The notes under the pieces are model-generated. The model did not search any database. It saw only the letters and a list, made by a program, of their open reading frames with translations, and was not told the origin of the DNA. This document shows positions 54,932-64,000 of a stretch of DNA of 64,000 bases, piece after piece. The stretch's first letter is position 1, and the number at the start of each line of letters is the position of its first letter. The stretch covers positions 124,001 to 188,000 of the forward strand of contig NZ_FOXA01000001.1 in NCBI RefSeq assembly GCF_900115595.1. The letters run 5' to 3'. Both the position numbers and the translations under genes were made by a program. Source of the DNA: Tranquillimonas alkanivorans (GTDB taxonomy: Bacteria; Pseudomonadota; Alphaproteobacteria; Rhodobacterales; Rhodobacteraceae).

Positions 54932-55456
54932 ATGATCCAATCCCAGACCGCCCTCGCCGCGGCGTGCCTCGTCCTTGCGGCCTGCGCCCCGTCCGCGCCC
55001 GCGGTCGGCCGGTTCGACGAACCCGCCGTGGACGCAACCGGCGCCGACATTCCCGCGGGCGCCGACCCCGATGCCTGCTACGGGCGCGACGTGCGGCCCG
55101 CGGTGATCGAGACGGTGACCGAGCGGATGCCCGTCGCCGCGGTGCGGCCCCAGGCGGCGACCGCCTATCGCGTGGTGCGGCGCGAGCGGATCGTGCGCGA
55201 GCGGCAGGACCTGTGGTTCCGCACCCCCTGCCCCGACGCGATGACTCCGGATTTCGTGGCGGCGCTGCAGCGGGCGCTGGCGGTGCGCGGCCACTTCGAC
55301 GGCCCGGCGACGGGCACCGCCGACGCGGCAACGGCGCGCGCCGTGCGGGCGTTCCAGCGCGAGACGGGCCTCGACAGCAGCGTGCTCAGCATCGCCGCGG
55401 CGAAACGGCTGGGGCTGGTCGCCTACGACCGCGCGGAGGCCCTGGGGCAGGAGTAA
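54932..55456 (+). CDS. Lipoprotein with peptidoglycan-binding domain
   Basis: A 174-residue protein with a lipoprotein signal: VLAAC with the lipidated Cys at residue 18. A Pro/Ala linker and an Arg/Val-rich middle (residues 55-95) lead to a PG_binding_1-like domain at about 103-160 (TPDFVAALQRALAVRGHFDGP, then AVRAFQRETGLD). It should be membrane-anchored and bind the wall. No enzymatic domain is present. The 275-base gap behind it (55457-55731) holds only the degP terminator as far as I can see. Confidence 0.82.
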   Translation: MIQSQTALAAACLVLAACAPSAPAVGRFDEPAVDATGADIPAGADPDACYGRDVRPAVIETVTERMPVAAVRPQAATAYRVVRRERIVRERQDLWFRTPCPDAMTPDFVAALQRALAVRGHFDGPATGTADAATARAVRAFQRETGLDSSVLSIAAAKRLGLVAYDRAEALGQE

Positions 55457-55677
55457 GCGGGCCTGCTGCCGACAGACCAAGCGCCCTTTCACGGCAGGAT
55501 GGCAGAAATCGCCCCCTCGTGGGCGCGAAAGCGCCCGCCCGGCCGGCAGGCGGAGCGACCCGGTCGGTACAGTGTGAGGGCGCAGCTCGTCCCCTCGACC
55601 GTACGATACGCACAGCTTCCGGCTCATCCGGGCCGGGATACCGTGGCGCCCCCCCGGACTCACCACCGCCTCGAACG

Positions 55678-55707
55678 TAAAAGGGGCGCCCCGTCGGGAC
55701 GCCCCTC
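55678..55707 (-). terminator. Intrinsic terminator of degP
   Basis: On the minus strand the hairpin AGGGGCGTCCC / GGGGCGCCCCT is followed by TTTTACG, 25 bases after the degP stop. Confidence 0.8.
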
Positions 55708-55731
55708 TCACCAGCCGGAGATCGACTACTC

Positions 55732-57207
<1,476 letters not shown>

Positions 57208-57285
57208 TCCGATCTCCTTTGGTGTCGGTTGACTTGAAACTCACTGACGGGCGGGCCGGTGGCCCGTCCGCGTGGCAACAAACTG

Positions 57286-57313
57286 TAGATAGGAGCAGGA
57301 ACCCGCAACACAA
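57286..57313 (-). promoter_or_regulatory. Candidate promoter of degP
   Basis: Minus-strand TTGTGT and TATCTA hexamers with a 16-base spacer, 79 bases before the degP ATG. The leader contains a GGACGGGCCACCGGCCCGCCC-type inverted repeat. Confidence 0.4.
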
Positions 57314-57379
57314 AGCGCGGTCTCACGCTGTCAAGTCGGCGTGATGCGGGGAACCCCTCCTCCGGGACGACTGTTGCAC

Positions 57380-57409
57380 GCGCGCCGCAGAGCGCGGCGT
57401 GGCTTTTTC
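57380..57409. other. Hairpin with T-run in the degP-DUF2065 gap
   Basis: CGCCGC / GCGGCG (extended to 8 pairs with one G-T) with a 5-base loop is followed on the plus strand by GGCTTTTTC, giving a terminator shape on that strand although no plus-strand gene is known here. On the minus strand it directly follows the DUF2065 stop and could stabilise or attenuate that mRNA. Confidence 0.4.
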
Positions 57410-57605
57410 ACACGCCCATGCTCCGGGCCATCCAGACGAGCAGGACGCCTAGAGCCAGCGCGCCGAGGCCGATCATCCGGCGGGTGTCCGGCGGCATGTT
57501 TCGCAGGGCGTCCAGCGCCTCTTCCAGACGCGAAGGGGCCAGTGCGAACACCAGCCCCTCCACGCATAGCACCAGCCCCACGGCCAGAATGAGCGTTGCG
57601 ATCAT
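57408..57605 (-). CDS. DUF2065 family two-helix membrane protein
   Basis: A 65-residue protein with two hydrophobic helices (about 3-22 and 44-62) joined by a charged loop LRNMPPDTRRMIG, the DUF2065 pattern (related to YjeT of E. coli, which is also linked to hflC). Its start overlaps the hflC stop by 4 bases (ATGA). Function unknown; the location suggests work with the HflKC/FtsH complex. Confidence 0.88.
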   Translation of the reverse strand: MIATLILAVGLVLCVEGLVFALAPSRLEEALDALRNMPPDTRRMIGLGALALGVLLVWMARSMGV

Positions 57606-58672
57606 TCGGTGACCGCGTCCTCGTTCTCGGCCACCGTCTCGGCCTCGTCGGCGAGCACGCCATTGGCACCGGCGGCATCCTCGCTCGGCTCGACCGGCTC
57701 GAGCTCGATCACCTCGCCCGCGTCGGCGCCCGTGTCGTCCTCTGGCAGCACGTCCTCGGGGTCGACCTGAACGGCCGGGGCCGCGGGCGTCACCGGACCG
57801 TCCGGCTGATCGGAGTTCAGGTAGTTGAAGAACTCGCTATCCGGCGAAAGCACGAGCGTCGAGTTCTCGCCCTGAAGCGAGCGCTGGTAGGCGGTGAGCG
57901 ACCGGTAGAACTCGAAGAACTCCTCGTCCGCGCCGAAGGCGTCGGCGAAGATGGAGTTCCGCTGCGCATCGGCCTCGCCTCGCACGATCTCGGCCTCGCG
58001 CTGCGCCTCGGAGACCAGCTCGACCACCGTACGGTCGGCGAGCGCGCGAACCCGCTGCGCGGCTTCCTCGCCTCGCGCGATTTCGTCGGCGGCCTCGCGT
58101 TCACGCTCGGCTTCCATCCGCGCGAAGGTCGCCGCAAGGTTCTGCTGCGGCAGCGCCGTCTGCTTGAGCCGCACGTCGATGACCTCGAGACCCAGCGCCT
58201 GGGCGCGCACGCGCGCCTCGTCGCGGATCCGCTCCATCAGTTGCGCCCGGTCCGCCGACAGGATGGTATTCGACGTTACGCCGTCCGAACCCAGGACAGC
58301 ACGGGTCTGCGCGGTCAGGATGGCGGCCAGCCGATCCTCGGCGGCGCGCAGCCCCCCGACACCCACCGCCTCGCGGAAGCGGACGACGTCTGAAATACGG
58401 TAGCGCGCGAAGGCGTCGACGACGAGCCGGCGGTCATCCGACGGCGTCACCTCGATCGGCTGCGTGTCGAGCGACAGGATACGGTCGTCATAGCGCACGA
58501 CCTCCTGGATGATCGGCACCTTGAAGCCGAGGCCAGGCTCGGGCTTGACCTGCTTGATCTGACCGAACTGGAGCACCAGCGCCTTTTCACGCTCGTCCAC
58601 GATGAAGATCGCCGACATCAGCGCGACCAGCGCGAGGACGAGAACGGGAATGATGATCGTCGTCTTGCGCAT
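57602..58672 (-). CDS. hflC: HflC, SPFH-domain regulator of the FtsH protease
   Basis: A 356-residue membrane protein with one N-terminal helix (TTIIIPVLVLALVALMSAIFIVDE) and a SPFH/band 7 domain containing LQFGQIKQVKPEPGLGFKVP and the REREAADEIARGEE coiled-coil. The extended acidic C-terminus (about 60 residues, rich in Asp/Glu/Ala) is longer than in E. coli. With HflK it forms a large periplasmic cage around FtsH. Its ATG overlaps the last base of hflK. Confidence 0.95.
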   Translation of the reverse strand: MRKTTIIIPVLVLALVALMSAIFIVDEREKALVLQFGQIKQVKPEPGLGFKVPIIQEVVRYDDRILSLDTQPIEVTPSDDRRLVVDAFARYRISDVVRFREAVGVGGLRAAEDRLAAILTAQTRAVLGSDGVTSNTILSADRAQLMERIRDEARVRAQALGLEVIDVRLKQTALPQQNLAATFARMEAEREREAADEIARGEEAAQRVRALADRTVVELVSEAQREAEIVRGEADAQRNSIFADAFGADEEFFEFYRSLTAYQRSLQGENSTLVLSPDSEFFNYLNSDQPDGPVTPAAPAVQVDPEDVLPEDDTGADAGEVIELEPVEPSEDAAGANGVLADEAETVAENEDAVTE

Positions 58673-59844
58673 CAGTTGTCACCTCCGGCCGGAGCCGCGG
58701 AGCCCGAATTCCGGCGCAGTTCGTTGAGGGGCAGATAGGGCACCACGCCCTGACCGCCGTTGCCGCCGGTCGTGGCGTCGTCGAGGATGATCTTGTCCAC
58801 GCGGCCCAGCACTTCCTCCATGGTTTCGAGATACAGGCGTTTCCGCGTCACCTGCGGCGCCTTCTGGTACTCGGTCAGAACCGCCGAGAAGCGGCTGGCC
58901 TCACCCTGCGCCTCGTTGATGACGCGGGCGCGGTAGGCCTCGGCCTCTTCCAGCACCTCGGCCGCCTCACCCCGGGCGCCGGCAAGCACACGGTTGGCAT
59001 AGGCGTCGGCGGTGCGCTGAAGGCGGTCGCGCTCCTGCTCGGCGGCCTGGACCTCGCGGAAGCTGTCGATGACCTCCTGCGGGGGGTCGGCCTTGTCGAG
59101 GTTGAGGCGCACGACGTTCACGCCGGCGTCGTAGCTGTTCAGCGTCTGCTGGATCAGCTCCTGCACCCGCGCGGCGATCACGTCCCGGTCCCGGTTGAGG
59201 ATCGGTGCGAGCTCCGACTGGGCCACGACTTCGCGCATGGCGGATTCTGCCACGGCGCGGATCGTCTGCTGTGGGTCGCGCAGGTTGAAGATAAAGGCCG
59301 CCGGATCGGCGATGTTCCAAACCACCTCGAAGTCGATGTCGACGATGTTCTCGTCGGTGGTCAGCATCAGCCCGTCGTCGGCTTCCGAGCCGCGGCCCAC
59401 GCCCAGCTCTTCCGTCCGCTCGGTCGTGACCGGCACGACCTCGTACGTGACCAGCGGCCAAGGCGCAAAGTTCAGGCCCGGTCCCCCGGTCGAGGCATAC
59501 TCGCCCAGGAGCAGTTCGACCGACTGCTCTTCAGGCCGCACGGTATAGAAGCTGGCGAAGGCCCAGATGCCCACGGCGACCAGCGCCGCGATGCCCACGG
59601 TTCCGCGCGAAAAGCGCGGACCGCCACCGCCGGAGCCGCCGCCCGATGGCGGGCGGTTGCCGCGGCCGCCCATCAGAACGCGCAGCTGCTCCTGCCCCTT
59701 CTTCACGATTTCGTCTATGTCGGGAACCTGCGAACCGTTGTCGCCGGGCCGTCGTCCGCCGCCGCCGGGTGGACGGCGATCGCCGCCGCCTCCACCGCCG
59801 CTGCGCGGGCCGCCGCCCCAGGGTCCGCCATTGTTGCTGGCCAT
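58672..59844 (-). CDS. hflK: HflK, SPFH-domain regulator of the FtsH protease
   Basis: A 390-residue membrane protein with a Gly/Pro/Arg-rich N-terminus (residues 1-75), one helix (about 84-102, VGIAALVAVGIWAFASFYTV) and an SPFH domain including YTVRPEEQSVELLLGEY, VNVVRLNLDKADPPQEVIDSFREVQAAEQER and the QGEASRFSAVLTEYQKAP coiled-coil. It pairs with HflC. First of hflK-hflC-DUF2065; gor lies 59 bases further upstream on the same strand. Confidence 0.95.
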   Translation of the reverse strand: MASNNGGPWGGGPRSGGGGGGDRRPPGGGGRRPGDNGSQVPDIDEIVKKGQEQLRVLMGGRGNRPPSGGGSGGGGPRFSRGTVGIAALVAVGIWAFASFYTVRPEEQSVELLLGEYASTGGPGLNFAPWPLVTYEVVPVTTERTEELGVGRGSEADDGLMLTTDENIVDIDFEVVWNIADPAAFIFNLRDPQQTIRAVAESAMREVVAQSELAPILNRDRDVIAARVQELIQQTLNSYDAGVNVVRLNLDKADPPQEVIDSFREVQAAEQERDRLQRTADAYANRVLAGARGEAAEVLEEAEAYRARVINEAQGEASRFSAVLTEYQKAPQVTRKRLYLETMEEVLGRVDKIILDDATTGGNGGQGVVPYLPLNELRRNSGSAAPAGGDN

Positions 59845-59903
59845 CTAGGTGTCATCCCCTTTGTCGGTCAGTTAGCTTCTACCTGTGCACCGCCCGACCG
59901 AAA

Positions 59904-61265
59904 TCAAGCTGTGCGCACCGGCGTCCGCATGGTCACGAGCTCTTCCGATACCGTCGGATGAACCGCGACCGTGCGGTCGAAGTCCTCTTTCGTCGCGCCC
60001 ATCTTGATCGCCACGGCGGCAAGCTGGATCAACTCGCCCGCCTCTTCCGAGACGATGTGGCAGCCGAGCACCTTCCGGGTCTCGGCGCAGACGATCAGTT
60101 TGAACAGCACGCGCGCCGTCTTGCCGATGAACGCGTTCTTCATGGGCATGAACGTCGCGCAATAGACCTCGATCGGTCCCTGATCGCGCGCTTCCTCCTC
60201 GGTCATGCCAACATATCCATACTCGGGCTGGGTAAACACAGCCCCGGGCACCAGTTCGTGATCGGGCTTGATCTTCTTGCCGCCGAACATGGTGTCGGCG
60301 AAGGCGTGCCCTTCGCGGATGGCCACGGGCGTCAGGTTGATCCGGTCGGTCACGTCGCCCACGGCGAAGATCGACGGCACGCTGGTCTGCGACCATTCGT
60401 CCACCACGATCTGGCCCCTGCGCCCGATTTCGACGCCCAGTTCCTCGAGCCCGAGCCCCTCGATGTTGGGCCGGCGGCCCGTGGCATAGAGCACCCGGTC
60501 GTACACCGCCTCGCGCCCGTCGGTGGCCTTAACCCACACGCCGTCGTCGCGCTTGTCCAGTTCCTTGACGTCAGTGCCAACGTGCAGGTCGACGCCGCTT
60601 TCCTTGATGAGCTCGGAAATGTGGCCGCGCGCTTCCTCGTCGAAGCCGCGCAGGATCTGCGCGCCGCGATAGAATTGCGTCACCTCTACCCCCAGGCCGT
60701 TGAGGATGCAGGCAAACTCGCACGCGATATAGCCGCCGCCGACGATCAGCACCGACTTGGGCAGTTCGTCCAGCAGGAAGACGTCGTTCGAGGTGTTCGC
60801 GTTCTCCCACCCCTCGACCGTCTCGGGCACGAAGGGGCGTCCGCCGGTGGCGATCAGGATGTGCTTTGCCGTCACCCGCCGCCCGTCCGACAACTTCACG
60901 GTGTGCGCGTCGTGAAGGGTGGCGCGGCAATCGAAGATCTCGACCCCCGCCCGTTCCAGATTGCGGCGATAGATGCCTTCCAGCCGGTCGAGCTCCTCGC
61001 GCAGCTTGCCGTGGAAGTGCTGCCAGTCGAAGCCGCCGCGCTCGATCTCCCAACCATAGGCGCGGGCGTCGTCGGCGCGGTTGCCCAGTTCGCTGGCGAA
61101 GACCATCAGCTTCTTGGGCACGCAGCCGCGGATCACGCAGGTGCCGCCCATGCGGTATTCCTCGGCCAGGCCCACCTTCGCGCCGTGCTCGCCCGAGGCC
61201 ACGCGCGCCGCGCGCGCGCCGCCCGAGCCGCCGCCGATCACGAAGAGGTCGAAGTCGAAGTTCAT
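59904..61265 (-). CDS. gor: Glutathione-disulfide reductase
   Basis: A 453-residue flavoenzyme that reduces glutathione disulfide with NADPH. The FAD motif VIGGGSGGARAARVA, the redox-active pair C43/C48 in GGTCVIRGCVPKKLM, a second dinucleotide fold at VLIVGGGYIACEFACILNGLG and the C-terminal catalytic His in AVHPTVSEELVTM are present. It starts 7 bases after the rpiA stop, so the two are co-transcribed. Confidence 0.96.
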   Translation of the reverse strand: MNFDFDLFVIGGGSGGARAARVASGEHGAKVGLAEEYRMGGTCVIRGCVPKKLMVFASELGNRADDARAYGWEIERGGFDWQHFHGKLREELDRLEGIYRRNLERAGVEIFDCRATLHDAHTVKLSDGRRVTAKHILIATGGRPFVPETVEGWENANTSNDVFLLDELPKSVLIVGGGYIACEFACILNGLGVEVTQFYRGAQILRGFDEEARGHISELIKESGVDLHVGTDVKELDKRDDGVWVKATDGREAVYDRVLYATGRRPNIEGLGLEELGVEIGRRGQIVVDEWSQTSVPSIFAVGDVTDRINLTPVAIREGHAFADTMFGGKKIKPDHELVPGAVFTQPEYGYVGMTEEEARDQGPIEVYCATFMPMKNAFIGKTARVLFKLIVCAETRKVLGCHIVSEEAGELIQLAAVAIKMGATKEDFDRTVAVHPTVSEELVTMRTPVRTA

Positions 61266-61272
61266 GATGTCC

Positions 61273-62061
61273 TCAGTCGTTCAGGTCGCGGAACAGGTTC
61301 TCGGTATCGACGAATTCGATCCGGTCCTCCTGCGTTGTGCCGGTATTGATGTCGCGCACCTCGACCCGTCCGTCGCCGTGACCGATGATCGCGATGTCGC
61401 AGATGTCGATGAACAGCCCGTTCTCGACCACGCCGGGAATCTGATTGACCACCAGCGCAAGCTGTCGCGCGTTGCCGATGCGGTTAAGGTGCAGGTCGAC
61501 GATATAGTTGCCTTCGTCCGTGACGTACGGCTTCTCGCCGTCCATGCGCAGCGAGGTCTTTTCGCCCAGCACGTCCATCGATGAAATCGTCTCTTCCAGC
61601 AGCGCCTTGGTGGTCTGCCAGCCGAACGGCACGACCTCGATCGGCAGCGGGAAGGCGCCCAGCGTTTCGACCTGCTTGGTCTTGTCGGCGATCACGATCA
61701 TCTGGTCGCTCGCGGTCGCGACGATCTTTTCCTGCAAAAGAGCGCCGCCGCCTCCCTTGATCAGGTTGAGCTCGCGGTCGAACTCGTCCGCGCCGTCGAT
61801 GGTGACGTCCAGCCACTTGGCCTCGTCCAGCGTCGTGACCTTGATCCCCACCTGGCGCGCCAGTTCGGCCGTGCGGGTCGAGGTCGGCACGCCGACGATT
61901 CGCAGCCCGTCCTCGCGCACCATCTCGCCCAGGCAGCGCACCAGCCAAGCGGCGGTGGACCCGGTGCCGAGCCCGACGCGCATGCCGTCCTCGACATAGT
62001 CGCAGGCGCGCTTGGCGGCGACGAACTTGGCGGTGTCGATCGGGGACAACTGACCGGGCAT
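61273..62061 (-). CDS. rpiA: Ribose-5-phosphate isomerase A
   Basis: A 262-residue enzyme that interconverts ribose 5-phosphate and ribulose 5-phosphate. Family motifs are GLGTGSTAAWLV, VTIDGADEFDRELNLIKGGGGALLQEKIVA and the catalytic lysine in that loop. A 30-residue C-terminal extension (DIAIIGHGDGRVEVRDIN onward) goes beyond the common 220-235 length, as in other alphaproteobacteria. The start at MPGQLS follows a weak aggtcgc site; the frame is open upstream without family similarity. Confidence 0.95.
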   Translation of the reverse strand: MPGQLSPIDTAKFVAAKRACDYVEDGMRVGLGTGSTAAWLVRCLGEMVREDGLRIVGVPTSTRTAELARQVGIKVTTLDEAKWLDVTIDGADEFDRELNLIKGGGGALLQEKIVATASDQMIVIADKTKQVETLGAFPLPIEVVPFGWQTTKALLEETISSMDVLGEKTSLRMDGEKPYVTDEGNYIVDLHLNRIGNARQLALVVNQIPGVVENGLFIDICDIAIIGHGDGRVEVRDINTGTTQEDRIEFVDTENLFRDLND

Positions 62062-62270
62062 GGAAAAGCGACCTCTTGAGACGATGCTGGGGTTATAGGC
62101 AACTTGCACGCCCCGGGCGAGGGGGCAATGCGGGCAAGGCCGGCGCGGGCCGAAAAGGCCGAGAAAATGGCCTCGAAGCCGCATCCGCAGTGCAATCCGG
62201 CGGCCGGCGGGACTATATCCGCGTCGTCGGCGTTGCGTCGTCATCAGAAACCGTCGGACGAGGATCGAAG

Positions 62271-62624
62271 GTGCAAAGGATTCTGCTGCTCGGGGCGGGC
62301 TGGGCCGCCGTGGCGCTGGGGGCGCTCGGCGTCCTGCTGCCGCTGCTGCCGACGACGCCCTTCCTGATTCTCGCCGCCTTCTGCTTCGGGCGCGGCAGCC
62401 CGCGAGCCCGTGCCTGGCTGGTGGACCACGCCCATCTCGGCCCGCCGATCCGGCGGTGGGAGGAGGACGGCGCGATTTCGCGCCGCGCCAAGTGGCTCGC
62501 TTGCACCATGATGGCCGCGGCCTTCCTGCTGTCGGTGGCGTTGGGGCTGCGGCCGATGCTGCTGGCGATCCAGGCCGTCTGCCTTCTGGGTGCCGCCGCC
62601 TTTATCCTCACCCGGCCCGACTGA
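62271..62624 (+). CDS. YbaN/DUF454 family membrane protein
   Basis: A 117-residue protein with a likely GTG start (VQRILLLGAGW), since no in-frame ATG is closer and gaggatcgaag precedes it. Three to four hydrophobic helices are seen, with the family motif GVLLPLLPTTPFLILAAFCFGRGSPR and the LVDHAHLGPPIRRWEEDGAI loop. DUF454 proteins are small inner membrane proteins of unknown function. The 209-base gap to rpiA contains no other gene that I can support. Confidence 0.85.
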   Translation: MQRILLLGAGWAAVALGALGVLLPLLPTTPFLILAAFCFGRGSPRARAWLVDHAHLGPPIRRWEEDGAISRRAKWLACTMMAAAFLLSVALGLRPMLLAIQAVCLLGAAAFILTRPD

Positions 62625-62692
62625 CCGCGCCCGGCGCGGGAGGAGTCGCATTCCGCCTGTCCGTCCGCCCGGCGATGTGCGACACAAGGTTC

Positions 62693-64000
62693 ATGTTTCT
62701 GTCCGTCTTCGAGATGTTCAAGATCGGCATCGGCCCGTCGTCCTCGCACACGATGGGCCCGATGGTCGCCGCCGCGCGCTTCCTCGACCGCCTGCGGACC
62801 GGTCCGTTCACGCCGCGCGGACTGCGCGCCTCGCTCCACGGCTCGCTCGCCTTTACCGGCGCGGGACACGCCACCGACCGCGCCACCATCCTGGGCCTCG
62901 CCGGCTTCACGCCCGAAGGGTACGACGCCGAGGCGGCGGAGGCCGAGCTGGCGCGTGTCCGAAAAGACGCGACCGTCCGCCCCAAGGGGCTGGGCGAACT
63001 GCGCTTCGACCCCGAGCGCGACCTCGTCTTCGACTACGACCGCACCCTGCCCGGCCATGCCAACGGCATGATCCTGATGGCGACCGACGCGCAGGGCGAC
63101 GTGATCGCGCAGGAGACGTTCTACAGCGTCGGCGGCGGGTTCGTACTGACCGAGGCCGAGTTGCAAGCCGGCGCCGACAAGGAAGAAGGCGCGCCCGTCC
63201 CCTACCCGTTCAAGACGGCAGCCGAGATGCTCGCCATGTGCGCCGAGAGCGGAAAGAGCATCGCGCAGCTCAAGCGCGCCAACGAGTTGACCCGACGCAA
63301 GCCGCGCGACCTGGACGAGGGGCTCGACCGGATCTGGGAAGTCATGTCGGACTGCATCGACCGGGGCCTCTCGGCCTCGGGCGAACTTCCCGGTGGCCTC
63401 CGCGTGAAGCGCCGGGCCAAGCACATTCACGACGCGCTCCTGGCCGAGCGGGGCATGAACCTTTCGGCCCCGCACACCATCAACGACTGGATGTCCTGCT
63501 ACGCCATGGCGGTGAACGAAGAGAACGCCGCCGGCGGACAGGTCGTCACCGCCCCCACCAACGGCGCGGCGGGCGTGATTCCGGCGACCATCCGCTACTG
63601 GCTGACCCACGTGCCGGGGGCGAGCCGGGCGAAGCTGCCCGACTTTCTGCTGACCGCCGCCGCTATCGGCGGGCTGATCAAGTACAACGCCTCGATCAGC
63701 GGGGCGGAGTGCGGCTGCCAGGCCGAAGTCGGCTCGGCCTCGGCCATGGCCGCCGCGGGTCTCGCCGCCGTCATGGGCGCGACGCCCGAGCAGGTGGAAA
63801 ACGCTGCGGAAATCGCGCTCGAGCATCACCTCGGCATGACCTGCGACCCAGTGAAGGGGCTGGTTCAGGTGCCCTGCATCGAACGCAACGGGCTGGGTTC
63901 GATCAAGGCGGTCTCGGCCGCGTCGCTGTCGCTGCGCGGCGACGGCTCGCACTTCGTCCCGCTCGACGCCGCCATCGAGACGATGCGCCAGACGGGTCAG
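62693..64000 (+). CDS. sdaA: L-serine ammonia-lyase, iron-sulfur type (partial, 3' end outside window)
   Basis: The first 436 codons of an SdaA-type enzyme that deaminates serine to pyruvate. The N-terminal [21 protein letters not shown] is the family signature. Cysteines for the oxygen-labile [4Fe-4S] cluster lie in [20 protein letters not shown] and [19 protein letters not shown]. The alpha and beta domains are fused in one chain. About 25 residues are missing at the window edge, judged from the usual length near 460. Confidence 0.95.
   Translation, partial: MFLSVFEMFKIGIGPSSSHTMGPMVAAARFLDRLRTGPFTPRGLRASLHGSLAFTGAGHATDRATILGLAGFTPEGYDAEAAEAELARVRKDATVRPKGLGELRFDPERDLVFDYDRTLPGHANGMILMATDAQGDVIAQETFYSVGGGFVLTEAELQAGADKEEGAPVPYPFKTAAEMLAMCAESGKSIAQLKRANELTRRKPRDLDEGLDRIWEVMSDCIDRGLSASGELPGGLRVKRRAKHIHDALLAERGMNLSAPHTINDWMSCYAMAVNEENAAGGQVVTAPTNGAAGVIPATIRYWLTHVPGASRAKLPDFLLTAAAIGGLIKYNASISGAECGCQAEVGSASAMAAAGLAAVMGATPEQVENAAEIALEHHLGMTCDPVKGLVQVPCIERNGLGSIKAVSAASLSLRGDGSHFVPLDAAIETMRQTGQ

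Overview
The window is a gene-dense, high-GC chromosomal segment. It has short gaps, frequent ATGA stop/start overlaps and very long antisense open frames. Gene content and order point to an alphaproteobacterium, most likely of the Rhodobacterales/Roseobacter group. Supporting signs are the fdh operon with TorD and TAT accessory genes, the rpiA-gor-hflK-hflC-DUF2065-degP string, glyQ/glyS with a small membrane protein between them, a SAM-II riboswitch on metZ, an alphaproteobacterial SOS box (GTTC-N7-GTTC) and a dispersed GATATTT...AAGATG intergenic repeat. I see no insertion sequence, prophage, CRISPR array or rRNA operon. One tRNA (Leu, GAG) is present. The genome type is inferred from content; the species is not identifiable by eye.

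Layout. 1-7.6 kb (+): respiratory formate dehydrogenase operon: accessory genes, TAT-targeted molybdenum/tungsten alpha subunit (Cys type), Fe-S beta subunit, cytochrome b gamma subunit, then an unusual WD40 propeller-cytochrome c fusion and a 41-residue membrane peptide. 7.6-13.4 kb (-): adenine deaminase, an orphan cheD, glpK and glpD. 13.4-18.7 kb: tRNA-Leu, a peptidoglycan-binding exported protein, lipB, ctaD with a candidate FNR-type site over its promoter, a DUF2244 protein, yqeY. 18.7-26.5 kb: carA, a processive glycosyltransferase, a GntR regulator, then glmM-folP-folB as an overlapping unit in which folB carries an extra C-terminal domain, and a SleB-type hydrolase. 26.5-33 kb (-): a tRNA-like structured segment, ppdK, glyS-DUF-glyQ. 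33-43 kb: an exported SPOR/PG-binding/dead-trypsin protein, a DMT exporter, ilvC with two divergent Lrp genes, a class V aminotransferase, a UbiH-like hydroxylase, a HAD phosphatase and trkH.

43-49.5 kb: glutathione transferase, SAM-II-controlled metZ, folE2, yciB, a second DMT exporter and ftsY. 49.5-55.5 kb is the most accessory-looking part: a Cys-rich GDCCVxC protein, a fused NuoE-NuoF formate-dehydrogenase diaphorase without its catalytic subunit, an AlkB-type alkane hydroxylase, small exported proteins, a [2Fe-2S] ferredoxin, and a stand-alone protein matching only the C-terminal OB domain of the error-prone polymerase DnaE2, sitting directly behind a perfect SOS box. 55.7-64 kb: degP, DUF2065, hflC, hflK, gor, rpiA (all -), then a DUF454 protein and the start of sdaA (+), which runs off the window.

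The points most worth a second look are the SOS-boxed DnaE2 OB-fold protein, the WD40-cytochrome c member of the fdh operon, the FolB fusion, the orphan formate-dehydrogenase diaphorase, the metZ promoter/riboswitch/terminator leader, and the four-copy intergenic repeat family. Function calls rest on motifs read by eye, without database searches.
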